Source: Berryella wangjianweii
Lineage (GTDB): Bacteria > Actinomycetota > Coriobacteriia > Coriobacteriales > Eggerthellaceae
Direction of reading: 5' to 3'
Length of the DNA: 64,000 nucleotides
NCBI GenBank assembly: GCA_013201155.1
Contig: CP053716.1
Span: 1,364,001 to 1,428,000 of the forward strand
Of this stretch, positions 8,675 to 17,841 are shown in pieces; the stretch's first letter is position 1; each line of letters opens with the position of its first letter. The translations under genes and the position numbers were made by a program. The notes under the pieces were generated by a model that saw nothing but the letters and a program-made list of their open reading frames with translations, was not told the origin of the DNA and ran no database searches.

Positions 8675-9127
8675 CTAGGCGGAGCGCTGCTCGCTCGTCC
8701 GATCCGCGCGGTCCTCGGCGCGGTAGCGCTCGTAGGCCGCGAAATAGCGCAGGTAGCTGACGGCCGCGCTCAGCAGGGCGGTTCCCAGGCCCACGTAGAA
8801 GAAGGCGATGAAGAACCGCGGCACGGCGGGCGTGGAGCGCAGCACGGCTCCCAGCGTCATCATGAAGGCCACGACCAGGTACGACTTCAGGGTGAAGAAG
8901 CTCAGCGGATTATTGCGGTCGGTGGGCAGGTTCGAGATCCGCACGCGGTTCTTGCGGGCGATCGACTGGAACATGAAGAAGAACGGCAGGAACACCACCA
9001 CGGTCAGTGCCACCAACAGCGCATCGAGGTGGGCGGCGTACTCCTCGACGCCCGACTTCAGCACGAACAGGCTGGCCATCAGCCAGACAGCCGTTGCGAT
9101 GCCTATCAGAGCACGACGCGATGCCAT
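8675..9127 (-). CDS. Small four-helix membrane protein of unknown function
   Basis: 150 aa. The ATG at 9127 has a strong AAAGGAGG 7 nt upstream; the open frame extends further up but without a ribosome site. Four hydrophobic segments are predicted at about residues 6-24, 35-56, 84-103 and 108-128, with a basic loop (SIARKNRVRISNLPTDRNN) between helices 2 and 3 and a charged C-tail. I do not recognise the family. It lies between the YhcH-like gene and the YidC-fusion gene on the same strand, with gaps of 89 and 203 bp, so it could be part of the surface block or independent. Confidence 0.75.
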   Translation of the reverse strand: MASRRALIGIATAVWLMASLFVLKSGVEEYAAHLDALLVALTVVVFLPFFFMFQSIARKNRVRISNLPTDRNNPLSFFTLKSYLVVAFMMTLGAVLRSTPAVPRFFIAFFYVGLGTALLSAAVSYLRYFAAYERYRAEDRADRTSEQRSA

Positions 9128-9216
9128 CGCGCTGCCTCCTTTCCGTCTGCGGCCGTGCCGCGGTTGCGCGTCGTCGGGCCGGGGATTGCCCGAGGGCCGA
9201 GGACGCGGCTTGGCGG

Positions 9217-9684
9217 CTACTGCCGGTCGGCTACCGGCACCTTCACGACCACTTTCAGAACCTCGCCCGCGTGCGCGCCGTCGAACAGCCCGGGCTTGTG
9301 GGCCTCGCCCGGCCACAGGATGGCGAAGTCGCCCGCGCCCAGATGGACGACGCCCGGCGTGGCGTCGGCCTCGTCAGTGAGCACGCAGTCGTGCCCCTCG
9401 TCGCGCGACTGGTACTGCGCGGGGTCGCAGGGGGCCACGGCCACCAGCTCGGACCCTTCCACTACCACCTGCACGTCCGCGTAGCGGAAGTGCTGCTCGT
9501 AGGGCTTCTGGTCCTGGGGAACCGGGCGGTAGCGCGCCACGTTGGCGAACACCTCGTCGGTCACCTCCACGCGACCGGGGGCAAGCTTGCTCAGGTCGGT
9601 GCTGGTCAGGAAGGCAAAAGCTGCCTGAAAGGCCTCCGGCAGGCCGGCGTAGCGCGCGTGGTTGGCAAGCGTGTCCCTGATCAT
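9217..9684 (-). CDS. YhcH/YjgK/YiaL family protein
   Basis: 155 aa. The ATG at 9684 is preceded by GGGGGAG. It matches the YhcH/YiaL (DUF386) cupin-like family: YRPVPQDQKPYEQHFRYADVQVVVEG near the middle, and GDFAILWPGEAHKPGLFDG with the metal-binding His near the C-terminus. Family members act on or sense sugar acids and sialic acid derivatives in other bacteria, usually beside sugar catabolism genes. No such neighbours are visible here, so the substrate cannot be assigned. It is divergent from the glutamate-cysteine ligase fusion gene. Confidence 0.85.
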   Translation of the reverse strand: MIRDTLANHARYAGLPEAFQAAFAFLTSTDLSKLAPGRVEVTDEVFANVARYRPVPQDQKPYEQHFRYADVQVVVEGSELVAVAPCDPAQYQSRDEGHDCVLTDEADATPGVVHLGAGDFAILWPGEAHKPGLFDGAHAGEVLKVVVKVPVADRQ

Positions 9685-9718
9685 GGCTCCCCCTGAGCGT
9701 TCCGATTCCAACCCCGTG

Positions 9719-9724
9719 AGTATA
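9719..9724 (-). promoter_or_regulatory. Putative -10 element for the YhcH-like gene
   Basis: TATACT on the minus strand, 35 nt before the ATG. No clear -35 is seen. Confidence 0.35.
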
Positions 9725-9842
9725 GGCGATCGGCAGACGGCGCGCTTCCTGTCGCCGCAAAAGAAAAGTGTCGATATCATAACGGCATTTGTGCTGCTTG
9801 GGGTTTTAGCGACGATTCGGAACATCGTGGCTGATGGTGGTC

Positions 9843-9848
9843 TACAAT
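9843..9848 (+). promoter_or_regulatory. Putative -10 element for the ligase fusion gene
   Basis: TACAAT, 54 nt upstream of the ATG at 9902. The -35 region is poor. Several other genes in the window also have TACAAT at this position. Confidence 0.4.
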
Positions 9849-9901
9849 GCGCCTAATTTTCCCTTGGGCCCCCGGCCCGTGCGTGAACGCGAGGCATTCC
9901 C

Positions 9902-12091
9902 ATGAAGTCAGACGACGTGAATCCGAGCATTCGACCCTCCGGTCAGGGCGCAGACGCTGCGTCCGCCGGCGACGGCGCGGCCTTGGCGGGCGGCGCGGCC
10001 CCCCTCGCATCCGCCGCAACCCCGCCGACCCCGCCCGTGGCCGACGGCGGTGCCGCGACGGAGGGCTTCGCCGCCATCAACCGCGCGAAGCTCGTGGCCT
10101 TTTTCCGGGCGGGCGTGAAGGACAAGCAGATGTTCGGCTACGAGCTGGAGCACATCGTGCTGCGCAAGGACACCGAGGGTCCGGTCAGCTACGACGAGCC
10201 CGGCGGCATTCGCGAGGTGCTTGAGCGCATGGCGCCCCAGTACGAGCGACGCATCAGCCATGATGACGACCTCATGGGCCTGGTGCGCGGCAACGAGGTG
10301 GTGTCGCTTGAGCCCGCCGCCCAGATCGAGGTGTCGGCGGGTCCCTTCAGCAAGGTCAGCGACGCCGAGCAGTCGTACCTGTCGTTTCGCGAATCGCTCG
10401 ACCCGGTCCTCGAGGAGCTGGGCCTGTTCACGCCCATGGTGGGGTACAACCCTTCGGTGAAGGCCTCCGAGCTGCGGCTGATTCCCAAGTTTCGCTACGA
10501 CAGCATGGACCGCTTCCTCAGCGCCGAGGCCTACGCCGGCGTCACCATGATGCGCGGCTCGGCATCGCTGCAGGTGTCGATCGACTATCACAGCGAGCAG
10601 GATGCCCTGTGCAAGTTCCGCATTGCCGAGGCGATCGCCCCTATCCTTGCGCTGATGTGCGACAACTCCCCCCTTTACGAGGGCGAGGTGCGCACGTCGC
10701 AGATGGTGCGCATGGGCGTGTGGGATGCTATGAACCAGGACCGCGTGGGCGTGGTGCCGGGATCCCTCGACCCCGATTTCTCGTTCGAGCGCTACGCCGA
10801 TTACATCCTCAGCCGCGGCGCGATCCTGGTTCCCGATGGCGATGAGTGGCGCTACGTGGGGAACCAGACGTTCTACGAGGTGTACGCCGACCGCGAGATG
10901 ACCGACTTCGAGGTGGAGCACGCGCTTTCGATGGTGTGGCCCGACGCGCGCCTGAAGAACTTCGTCGAGATCCGCCCCGCCGATGCCATGCCCTTCGACT
11001 TCAGCCTGGCCTACGTCACGCTGATCAAGAGCCTGTTCTACGGGCCCGCGAACCTTGAGGTGCTGGACGCGCTGCTGCGCGGGGTTACCGAGGACGACGT
11101 GCGCGCGGCCAAGCACGACCTGTTCCGGAGGGGCTACGCGGCGCGGGTGTACGGACGCTCGATGGAGTTCTGGGTGGACCTGCTGATGAACCTGGCGGTG
11201 GGCGCGGCCGGCCCCGACGAGGCGTTCTACCTGGAGCCGCTGCAGTCGATGACGCGCAATCGCTTCACCCTGGCCGACGCCTACCAGGATCCCGGCAAGC
11301 GCGAGCCCGGCTACGACGAGAGGATCCAGGCGGTCTTGGAGCGCTCGGGCGCCCCGCGCGTGGGCATCTTTCCGCGCTACGACTTCGAGCTGACCGGCAT
11401 CTCGCTGTCGGAGGGGTACACCACCGGCGTGCTGGCCGCCGGCGGCCTTCCGGTGGTGCTGCCCCTCACCGACAACCCGCGCATGCTGGAGAAGATCGTC
11501 GAGGTGTGCGACGCGTTCATCATCCCCGGAGGTCAGGACATCGACCCCAACTTCTACGGGCAGAAGCGCAACCTGCGGCTTCATCGGGTCACGCGCCAGC
11601 GAGACGAGATGGAGCTGGCGCTGATTCCGCGGATCCTGCAGGCGCGGAAGCCCATTCTGGGCATCTGCCGCGGCATGCAGGCTCTGGCCGTGGCGAACGG
11701 GGGAACGCTGTTCCACGACATCCACCTGACGCATCCCGAGTCGGCCATCGGTCACGTGCAGGGGCGGCCCTTCGACGCGCCGCGCCACGAGGTGGAGGTG
11801 GTGCCGGGAACGCGCCTGGCTCAGATCACCGGTCGCCGGCGCTTCGGCGTGAACACCATTCACCACCAGAGCGTGAAGGACCCGGGCGCCAACATGGTGG
11901 TGTCGGCGCGGGCCGACGACGGCGTGGTGGAGGCCATCGAGATGACGGGCGACACCTTCGTGGTGGGCGTGCAGTGGCATCCTGAGCTGCTGTGGCGCAC
12001 CGAGGATTCGTCGCACAGCCTGTTCCGGGCCTTGGTTCACGCCGCGGTGTCGAAGGGCGCCGCCGACTCGCTGAACTCAGCCGGCCTGTAG
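9902..12091 (+). CDS. Glutamate-cysteine ligase (GCS2 type) fused to class I amidotransferase/gamma-glutamyl hydrolase
   Basis: 729 aa. After a low-complexity Ala/Gly/Pro N-tail (about 55 residues), residues about 60-455 match the GCS2/EgtA plant-type glutamate-cysteine ligase family: FGYELEHIVLR (substrate Glu region) and VVSLEPAAQIEVSAGP, the hallmark of this family. Residues about 484-729 are a peptidase C26/PuuD-type class I amidotransferase with an intact triad: Cys589 in GICRGMQ, His693 and Glu695 in VQWHPE, plus FIIPGGQDIDP. Known roles are formation of gamma-Glu-Cys and hydrolysis of gamma-glutamyl amides. One chain holding both implies either regulated turnover or gamma-glutamyl transfer to another amine. 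No gshB-like ATP-grasp gene is nearby. The start is supported only by a modest GAGG. Confidence 0.85.
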   Translation: MKSDDVNPSIRPSGQGADAASAGDGAALAGGAAPLASAATPPTPPVADGGAATEGFAAINRAKLVAFFRAGVKDKQMFGYELEHIVLRKDTEGPVSYDEPGGIREVLERMAPQYERRISHDDDLMGLVRGNEVVSLEPAAQIEVSAGPFSKVSDAEQSYLSFRESLDPVLEELGLFTPMVGYNPSVKASELRLIPKFRYDSMDRFLSAEAYAGVTMMRGSASLQVSIDYHSEQDALCKFRIAEAIAPILALMCDNSPLYEGEVRTSQMVRMGVWDAMNQDRVGVVPGSLDPDFSFERYADYILSRGAILVPDGDEWRYVGNQTFYEVYADREMTDFEVEHALSMVWPDARLKNFVEIRPADAMPFDFSLAYVTLIKSLFYGPANLEVLDALLRGVTEDDVRAAKHDLFRRGYAARVYGRSMEFWVDLLMNLAVGAAGPDEAFYLEPLQSMTRNRFTLADAYQDPGKREPGYDERIQAVLERSGAPRVGIFPRYDFELTGISLSEGYTTGVLAAGGLPVVLPLTDNPRMLEKIVEVCDAFIIPGGQDIDPNFYGQKRNLRLHRVTRQRDEMELALIPRILQARKPILGICRGMQALAVANGGTLFHDIHLTHPESAIGHVQGRPFDAPRHEVEVVPGTRLAQITGRRRFGVNTIHHQSVKDPGANMVVSARADDGVVEAIEMTGDTFVVGVQWHPELLWRTEDSSHSLFRALVHAAVSKGAADSLNSAGL

Positions 12092-12477
12092 AGCCGGGCG
12101 CGCCCCGGAGCGGCCAGGTTGGCTGCCGGGACCGCGGGCCGCGCCGTGCCGCGCACGCCGTGCGCTGCGCGGCGCCGGTCGGGTGCGCGGCGTCCTTCGA
12201 GCGCGATGCGCGGTTGGGGGGAAGGGGGTCCGGAGCGCCGCTCTCGGGGGCGCCAGGCCGTCTTCCTCCGTCACGCCCAGGGGGCCGCGTCCGCGCCCCG
12301 CGTTTCGCAGGGCGGGGATGAGGAACACGAGCGCGCGAGGGGGCTTCCCGCGTTGCATCCCGCCTCCATTGCTTTACCAGCTTGTAACGAATGGCCAGTT
12401 CAGAGTGTGTTAAGGTGGGAAACCGTAAAAAGGCGCCCGTTCGGGCGCATCCGTTTTTCGCAATCGAGAGGCATTAC
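12092..12477. other. 386-bp intergenic region before nhaA
   Basis: Mostly GC-rich sequence with no gene that I can support. The last 90 bp become AT-richer and hold TTGTAA at 12382-12387 and a leader hairpin (separate entry). No clean promoter spacing was found. Confidence 0.6.
12433..12457 (+). promoter_or_regulatory. Hairpin plus T-run in the nhaA leader
   Basis: GCGCCC-GTTC-GGGCGC forms a perfect 6-bp stem with a tetraloop, followed five bases later by TTTTT. It sits about 20 nt before the nhaA start. It could be an attenuator or a leftover terminator; no alternative pairing partner is obvious. Confidence 0.4.
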
Positions 12478-14109
12478 ATGGCGCAGCAAGACAAGCCGAA
12501 GGAGCCCCTTACCTGGCACCGCAGCGTGTACATCGACGAGGTGCAGGGCCATCAGGACGCCTTCATGAAGTTCCTGAACTTCACCTACTCCGCCACGAAG
12601 GCGGCGGGGCTGATGCTGGCGGCGGCGGTGATCGCTCTGGTGGCCACCAACGCCGGCGCCTACGAGCTGGTCATGTCGCTGTGGGGAACCGAGCTGGGCT
12701 TCATGGTGGGATCCTACGAGGCCACCATGACGCTGGGCGAGGTCATCAACGACGTGCTGATGGCCGTGTTCTTCCTCTTGGTGGGTCTTGAGATCAAGTA
12801 CGAGATGACTGCGGGCGACCTGGTGGACGTGCGCCAGGCGCTGCTTCCCATCATTGCCGCCGTGGGCGGCGTGGTGGCGCCGATCGGCATTTATATGGCG
12901 TTCAACGGGGGAATCCCCGAAACCAGTCACGGCTGGGGCGTCCCCACCGCCACCGACATCGCGTTTGCCCTGGGCATTCTGTCGCTGCTGGGCAGCCGCG
13001 TGCCCAGCGGGGTGCGCGTGTTCCTCAGCACGCTGGCCGTGGCCGACGACATCATCGCCATCATCGTGATCGCGGTGTTCTACGGCCATTCCCCCTCGCT
13101 GATGTGGCTGGGCTGCGTGGCCGTGGTGCTGGCCGTGCTGGTGGCGATGAATCGCAGGCATGTGTACTCGCTGGCTCCCTACCTGGCCGTGGGCGTGGTG
13201 CTGTGGTACTGCGTGTTCATGTCGGGCGTGCACTCCACGATCGCCGGCGTGCTGCTGGCCTTCACCATTCCGGCCGGATCGCGCATCGACCTGCGCCGTT
13301 TCGTCGGCTGGAGCGCCAGCGCCGCGCGCAAGGTGCAGAGCCAGTACGACCCCAACGTGCACGTGTCGGCTCAGGAGGGCTATCTGAAGACGGTGTCCAG
13401 CATCAGCCATGTGGCCCGTCAGGTGGTGCCCCCGGCAACGCGTCTTGAGCACAAGCTGTACCCGTGGGTGTACTTCGGCATCCTACCGCTGTTCGCCCTG
13501 GCCAACGCCGATGTGTATCTGGGTGGCACCAGCGTGCTGGAGCTGATGGACAACCCCGTGTTCTTCGGCGTGTTCCTGGGTCTGCTGGTGGGCAAGCCGT
13601 TGGGCATCCTGCTGTTCAGCTTCGTGGTGGTGAAGCTGAAGGTGTCCAGCCTGCCCGAGAACACCAGCTGGATGCATCTCACCGGCGCGGCCATTCTGGG
13701 CGGCGTGGGATTCACCATGGCGATCTTCGTGGCGAACCTGGCCTTCCCCGACGCGGCCCACGTGGTGAACGCGAAACTGGCCATCCTGCTGGCGTCGGCC
13801 ACGGCGGGCGTGGTGGGCTTCACCTTCCTGGCGGTGAAGGCCAAGTCCGACCAGCGGCGAGGCGTGGCCTACCTGACGGCCAGCGTCGATACCGAGCATC
13901 AGCACACGGCTGCGGCCGAGGCCGCCCAGCACAGCAAGGAGCTGCTGGACGCCATCGACAGCCCGCTGGTGCGCAGCGAGCTGGAGCAGGCTCAGCGGAT
14001 GTCGGAGTGCGGCGTGGCCGAGGTGGTGGTTGACCTGGGTGCCGATGGCCGGTTCGGGCATCAGGACGACGAGGCCGACCAGGGTGGCGCTTCGCAGGGG
14101 AAACGCTAG
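12478..14109 (+). CDS. nhaA: Na+/H+ antiporter NhaA
   Basis: 543 aa from the ATG at 12478 (GAGAGG upstream). It exchanges internal Na+ (or Li+) for external protons in the cytoplasmic membrane. Clear family motifs are VFFLLVGLEIKYE, PTATDIAFALGILSLLG and LAVADDIIAIIVIA, the last with the adjacent Asp pair of the ion-binding site; about 11-12 helices follow the NhaA pattern, including HLTGAAILGGVGFTMAIFVANLAF. The protein is longer than the usual ~390 residues because of an N-terminal soluble segment (about 35 aa) and a hydrophilic, His/Asp/Glu-rich C-tail of about 100 residues. Flanking genes do not form an obvious operon with it. Confidence 0.95.
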   Translation: MAQQDKPKEPLTWHRSVYIDEVQGHQDAFMKFLNFTYSATKAAGLMLAAAVIALVATNAGAYELVMSLWGTELGFMVGSYEATMTLGEVINDVLMAVFFLLVGLEIKYEMTAGDLVDVRQALLPIIAAVGGVVAPIGIYMAFNGGIPETSHGWGVPTATDIAFALGILSLLGSRVPSGVRVFLSTLAVADDIIAIIVIAVFYGHSPSLMWLGCVAVVLAVLVAMNRRHVYSLAPYLAVGVVLWYCVFMSGVHSTIAGVLLAFTIPAGSRIDLRRFVGWSASAARKVQSQYDPNVHVSAQEGYLKTVSSISHVARQVVPPATRLEHKLYPWVYFGILPLFALANADVYLGGTSVLELMDNPVFFGVFLGLLVGKPLGILLFSFVVVKLKVSSLPENTSWMHLTGAAILGGVGFTMAIFVANLAFPDAAHVVNAKLAILLASATAGVVGFTFLAVKAKSDQRRGVAYLTASVDTEHQHTAAAEAAQHSKELLDAIDSPLVRSELEQAQRMSECGVAEVVVDLGADGRFGHQDDEADQGGASQGKR

Positions 14110-14281
14110 CGCGCGTCCTCGGCCACGCGCGAGCCGCGCGGTTCATTCGGGGAATCCGCATGCGATTCACCTGGTGCGCGTGGTCGCGGGGTTGTCGGAT
14201 CGCTACGATGGCGCAGCATACAGATAGGTACGTCTCACGGGGATGGGTTCGCGCCCGCCCCTCGTACGAGGAGGTCGAGCC

Positions 14282-15637
14282 ATGTCGCTTCCCGCATCCG
14301 ACCATCGAAAGCAGCCTGACCTGCGCACTGCCGCGGACTTGGGCCCTGTGCTTCCGCTGACGGCGGAGGTGATCGACGATCATCTGGTGGTGGGCGGCGT
14401 GGACCTGGTGGCCCTTGCGCGTGAGCAGGGCACGGCGCTGTACGTGTACGACGAGGCCGACCTGCGCGATCGCATGAGGCGCTATCGGACCGCGTTCGGC
14501 CGCGTGTACCCCAACTCCGGCGTGCTGTATGCCGGCAAGGCCTTCATGAACAAGGAGGTTCTGCGCATCGCCCAGCAGGAGGGGATGGAGCTTGACGTGT
14601 CGGGCGGCGGCGAGCTGGCCTGCGCGCGCGCCGTGGGTTTCCCGATGAACCTGGTGCACATGCACGGCAACAACAAGACGCCTGCTGAGCTGCGCGAGGC
14701 CATCGGTGCGGGCGTGGGCATCATCGTGGCCGACAGTCGCATCGAGGTGGGCCGCATCTCGCAGATCGCGGGCGAGCTGGGCGTCACCCAGCGCATCTAC
14801 ATGCGCATCACGCCGGGCGTCGAGGCCGATACGCACGAGTACATCCGCACAGGCTGCGAGGACTCGAAGTTCGGCTTCACCATGCAGGATGACTTCGCCT
14901 TCCGCTGCGTGAAGGATGTGATGGCCTTCCCCCATGTGAAGCTGGCGGGCTTTCACTGCCATATTGGGTCGCAGATCTTCTCGCTGAATCCGTTCAGGGA
15001 GGCGGCCCAGGTGATGGTGGGCTTTCTGGCGCGGGTGCGCGATACGTACGGGCTTGAGGTGGAGGAGCTTGATCTGGGCGGCGGTCTGGGCGTTGCCTAC
15101 ACCGCCGAAGACCAGCCCAGCAGCATTGAGGACTTCGCCCAGGTAGTGGGCGGCGCGGTGACCGAGTTCTGCCAGCGTTTCGAGCTGCGCCCTCCGCGTC
15201 TTCTGGTAGAGCCCGGCCGCAGCCTGGTCGCCAACGCGGGCATTACGCTGTACACGGTGGGCATCATCAAAACCCTGCCCGACATTCGCAAGTACGTGGC
15301 CGTGGACGGCGGCATGTCCGACAACATCCGCACGGCCCTGTATCATGCCGATTATGAGCCAGTGATTGCCAACAAGGCTGGTCAGCCGCGCATGCAGATC
15401 GTCACGCTGTGCGGCAAGCACTGCGAGAGCGGGGACGTGGTGGCGCTTGACATGCCCCTGCAGCAGCCCGATCTGGGCGACGTGGTGGCCGTTCTGGCCA
15501 CGGGGGCGTACTGCCATACCATGGCGTCGAACTACAACGGACAGCCGCGTCCGGCCGTGGTGTTCGTGAGGGACGGTCAGGCGCGCGTGGTCACGCGCCG
15601 CGAGACGTACGACGACCTGATGAGGCGCGATCTGTAG
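14282..15637 (+). CDS. lysA: Diaminopimelate decarboxylase
   Basis: 451 aa. The ATG at 14282 follows GAGGAGG; the frame extends upstream to 14243 without support. A PLP enzyme of fold III converting meso-diaminopimelate to lysine, the last step of lysine synthesis. Motifs seen: VLYAGKAFMNKEV (PLP lysine), FHCHIGSQI, LDLGGGLGVAY, EPGRSLVANAG and the C-terminal LCGKHCESGD, which supplies the catalytic Cys from the partner subunit. It is followed 214 bp later by homoserine dehydrogenase, grouping two branches of the aspartate pathway. Confidence 0.95.
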   Translation: MSLPASDHRKQPDLRTAADLGPVLPLTAEVIDDHLVVGGVDLVALAREQGTALYVYDEADLRDRMRRYRTAFGRVYPNSGVLYAGKAFMNKEVLRIAQQEGMELDVSGGGELACARAVGFPMNLVHMHGNNKTPAELREAIGAGVGIIVADSRIEVGRISQIAGELGVTQRIYMRITPGVEADTHEYIRTGCEDSKFGFTMQDDFAFRCVKDVMAFPHVKLAGFHCHIGSQIFSLNPFREAAQVMVGFLARVRDTYGLEVEELDLGGGLGVAYTAEDQPSSIEDFAQVVGGAVTEFCQRFELRPPRLLVEPGRSLVANAGITLYTVGIIKTLPDIRKYVAVDGGMSDNIRTALYHADYEPVIANKAGQPRMQIVTLCGKHCESGDVVALDMPLQQPDLGDVVAVLATGAYCHTMASNYNGQPRPAVVFVRDGQARVVTRRETYDDLMRRDL

Positions 15638-15851
15638 AGCGGCGAGGATGCGCGGAGCGCTGCGGGGAGCGCGCGGTCGCGCTTGCCGCCGGGAGCTTGC
15701 GTGCAAACGCCGCAGCGAACAGGCGCCGGGCGCGGGATCGGGCACGGGCTGCAGGCGCCGCGGCGCTGACCGACACGTTCGACGCGCCTGATGCGCTTGG
15801 CGCTCCTGGTGCGCCCGACAATGCCGAAGGGCAGGATGAAAGGGGATTGGC

Positions 15852-17135
15852 ATGGCAGTGAAGGTGGGCCTGATCGGCACGGGGACGGTGGGCGCGGGGT
15901 GCCTTGACATCCTGCGGAACCATCATGACGATTTCGCTGCGCACTACGGGGTTGACCTGGAAGTGGTGCGCGTGTGCTCGCGTCAGCCCGACGTGGCGCG
16001 CGCCTACGGCTACGGCGACGTGTTCACCCCCGACTATCGCGAGGTGGTGAACGATCCCGAGGTGCAGCTGGTGGTCGAGCTGATCGGCGGCACCGATGCC
16101 GCACACGACGTGGTGGCCACGGCCCTGCGCAACGGCAAGGCGGTGGTGACCGCCAACAAGGCCCTTATGGCCACGGCGGGCGAGGAGCTGTTCTCCTTGG
16201 CTAATGAAAGCGGTGTTGAGCTGGCCTTCGAGGCCAGCGTGGGCGGCGGCATCCCGATCATCGGGCCGTTGAAGCACTCGCTTACCGCCAATGGGATCTC
16301 GAAGGTGATGGGCATCGTCAACGGCACTACCAACTACATGCTCACCCAGATGGACGAGCACGGGGTGGGCTATGACGAGGCGCTGAGGGACGCTCAGCAG
16401 CGGGGCTTCGCCGAGGCGGACCCGTCTGCCGACGTGGACGGCCTGGACGCTGCGGCGAAGATCGCGATTCTGTCGTCAATCGCCTTCGGCTCACGGGTGA
16501 CGCTGTCCGACGTGCATGCCGAGGGAATCCGCAACGTCAGCACCACCGACCTTGAGGCCGCGCGCGACATGGGCTACTGCGTGAAGCTGCTGGCCCTGGG
16601 CGCGCGCACGCCCGAGGGCATCGACGTGCGCGTGCATCCCACCATGCTTCCGCTGTCGCACCAGATGGCGAAGGTGTCAGGCGTGTTCAACGCCATCTAC
16701 GTGGTGGGTGACGCCGTGGGCGAGACGATGTTCTTCGGCGAAGGCGCCGGCGCGGGTCCTGCGGCCAGCGCGGTGATGGGCGACGTGATCGAGGTGGCGC
16801 GCCATATGGTTATGGGCGTGACCTCGTTCGTGGGCTGCACGTGCACGCGCAGCCTGCCGATCGTGCCCATGGACGACCTTGAGACGAAGTACTACATTCG
16901 CTTCCCTGTTGCCGACCGTCCCGGCGTGCTTGCCTCGATGGCCGGCGTGTTCGCCGACTTCGGCGTCAGCATCTACTCGGTGGTGCAGCGCGGCAAGAAG
17001 GAAGCCGGCTCGGTGGAGGTGGTGTACGTGACGCATACCGCTTGCGAGCGCGATATCCGCGCGGTGGTGGCGCAGATCGCCTCTCAGGATGATGTGCTGC
17101 GAGGCGAGCCCTCGATCATTCGCGTGGAGGATTAG
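15852..17135 (+). CDS. hom: Homoserine dehydrogenase
   Basis: 427 aa; AAAGGGG precedes the ATG. It reduces aspartate semialdehyde to homoserine with NAD(P)H. An N-terminal Rossmann motif (GLIGTGTVGAGCLDIL) is followed by the catalytic domain, with TANKALMATAG, FEASVGGGIPIIGPL, GIVNGTTNYMLTQM and the Asp-rich EADPSADVDGLDAAAKIAIL. The C-terminal ~80 residues (RFPVADRPGVLASMAGVFADFGVSIYSVVQ) are an ACT domain, which in this family binds threonine as feedback inhibitor. The stop is 1 nt from the next start, so the following HAD gene is probably co-translated. Confidence 0.96.
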   Translation: MAVKVGLIGTGTVGAGCLDILRNHHDDFAAHYGVDLEVVRVCSRQPDVARAYGYGDVFTPDYREVVNDPEVQLVVELIGGTDAAHDVVATALRNGKAVVTANKALMATAGEELFSLANESGVELAFEASVGGGIPIIGPLKHSLTANGISKVMGIVNGTTNYMLTQMDEHGVGYDEALRDAQQRGFAEADPSADVDGLDAAAKIAILSSIAFGSRVTLSDVHAEGIRNVSTTDLEAARDMGYCVKLLALGARTPEGIDVRVHPTMLPLSHQMAKVSGVFNAIYVVGDAVGETMFFGEGAGAGPAASAVMGDVIEVARHMVMGVTSFVGCTCTRSLPIVPMDDLETKYYIRFPVADRPGVLASMAGVFADFGVSIYSVVQRGKKEAGSVEVVYVTHTACERDIRAVVAQIASQDDVLRGEPSIIRVED

Positions 17136-17136
17136 C

Positions 17137-17841
17137 ATGACCGATACATCTGCCTGCAGCGCCTGCGGCGTCGTGTTCGACTGCGATGGCACGCTGCTGG
17201 ACACGATCGATGCGTGGCACCGGGCCGAGGCCCACGTGGCTCAGCAGGCGGGCGTCAGTCTGTCACGCGCCGACCGCGACGTGCTGAACACGCTCACCCT
17301 TCCCGAGGCCGCGGCCTTCTTCCATGAGCGCTTCGGCGTGGGGGACAGCGCGCCGCAGGTGGCCGAGCGCATCGAGGAGTTCATGATGAGCTTCTACCGC
17401 ACGCAGTGCTGCGAGCGCCCGGGCGCGTTGGCCTTCGTGCGCGGCCTGCGGCAGGCGGGCGTGCGCATGGTCGTGGCCTCGTCCAGCCCGCGCGCGTTCA
17501 TCCAGGCGGGCCTTGAGCGCTGCGGGTTCCTGCCTTACCTGGACGGCGTGGTTTCGGTGGACGACGTGGAGGGCTCGAAGCGCGACCCGTTCATCTACCG
17601 GCATTGCTGCGAGCTGATGGGCGTTGAACCCGAGCGCGCCTGGGGATTCGATGACTCCGCCTATGCCGTTGCCGCCATGACCGAGCTGGGCATGATGTGC
17701 GTGGGCGTGTACAGCTCGCCCCTGTGCGGCAGCTACGTGCAGCTGGCGCGCCATGCGAGGTTCGTGATCCAGCGCTTCGACGAGCTGGACCCCGCTGTGT
17801 TCGCACAGCGGATGGCAGAAGGGGCCGCTGCGAGCCGTTAG
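17137..17841 (+). CDS. HAD-family phosphatase (beta-phosphoglucomutase-like)
   Basis: 234 aa. The ATG at 17137 has GGAGG inside the end of hom. HAD motifs: [10 protein letters not shown] (nucleophile Asp15 and acid/base Asp17), VVASSS (motif II), a Lys in SKRDPF (motif III) and GFDDSAYAV (motif IV). An alpha-helical cap lies between motifs I and II as in subclass IA. Coupling to homoserine dehydrogenase suggests but does not prove an aspartate-family substrate. Its stop codon overlaps the oppositely oriented metA stop (17838-17841). Confidence 0.85.
   Translation: MTDTSACSACGVVFDCDGTLLDTIDAWHRAEAHVAQQAGVSLSRADRDVLNTLTLPEAAAFFHERFGVGDSAPQVAERIEEFMMSFYRTQCCERPGALAFVRGLRQAGVRMVVASSSPRAFIQAGLERCGFLPYLDGVVSVDDVEGSKRDPFIYRHCCELMGVEPERAWGFDDSAYAVAAMTELGMMCVGVYSSPLCGSYVQLARHARFVIQRFDELDPAVFAQRMAEGAAASR

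Noticed and set aside
9908-12040. A 710-codon minus-strand frame opposite the ligase-amidotransferase fusion
   Set aside because: Its His/Gln/Arg-rich translation has no motif, and the plus-strand frame carries two well-defined enzyme domains.
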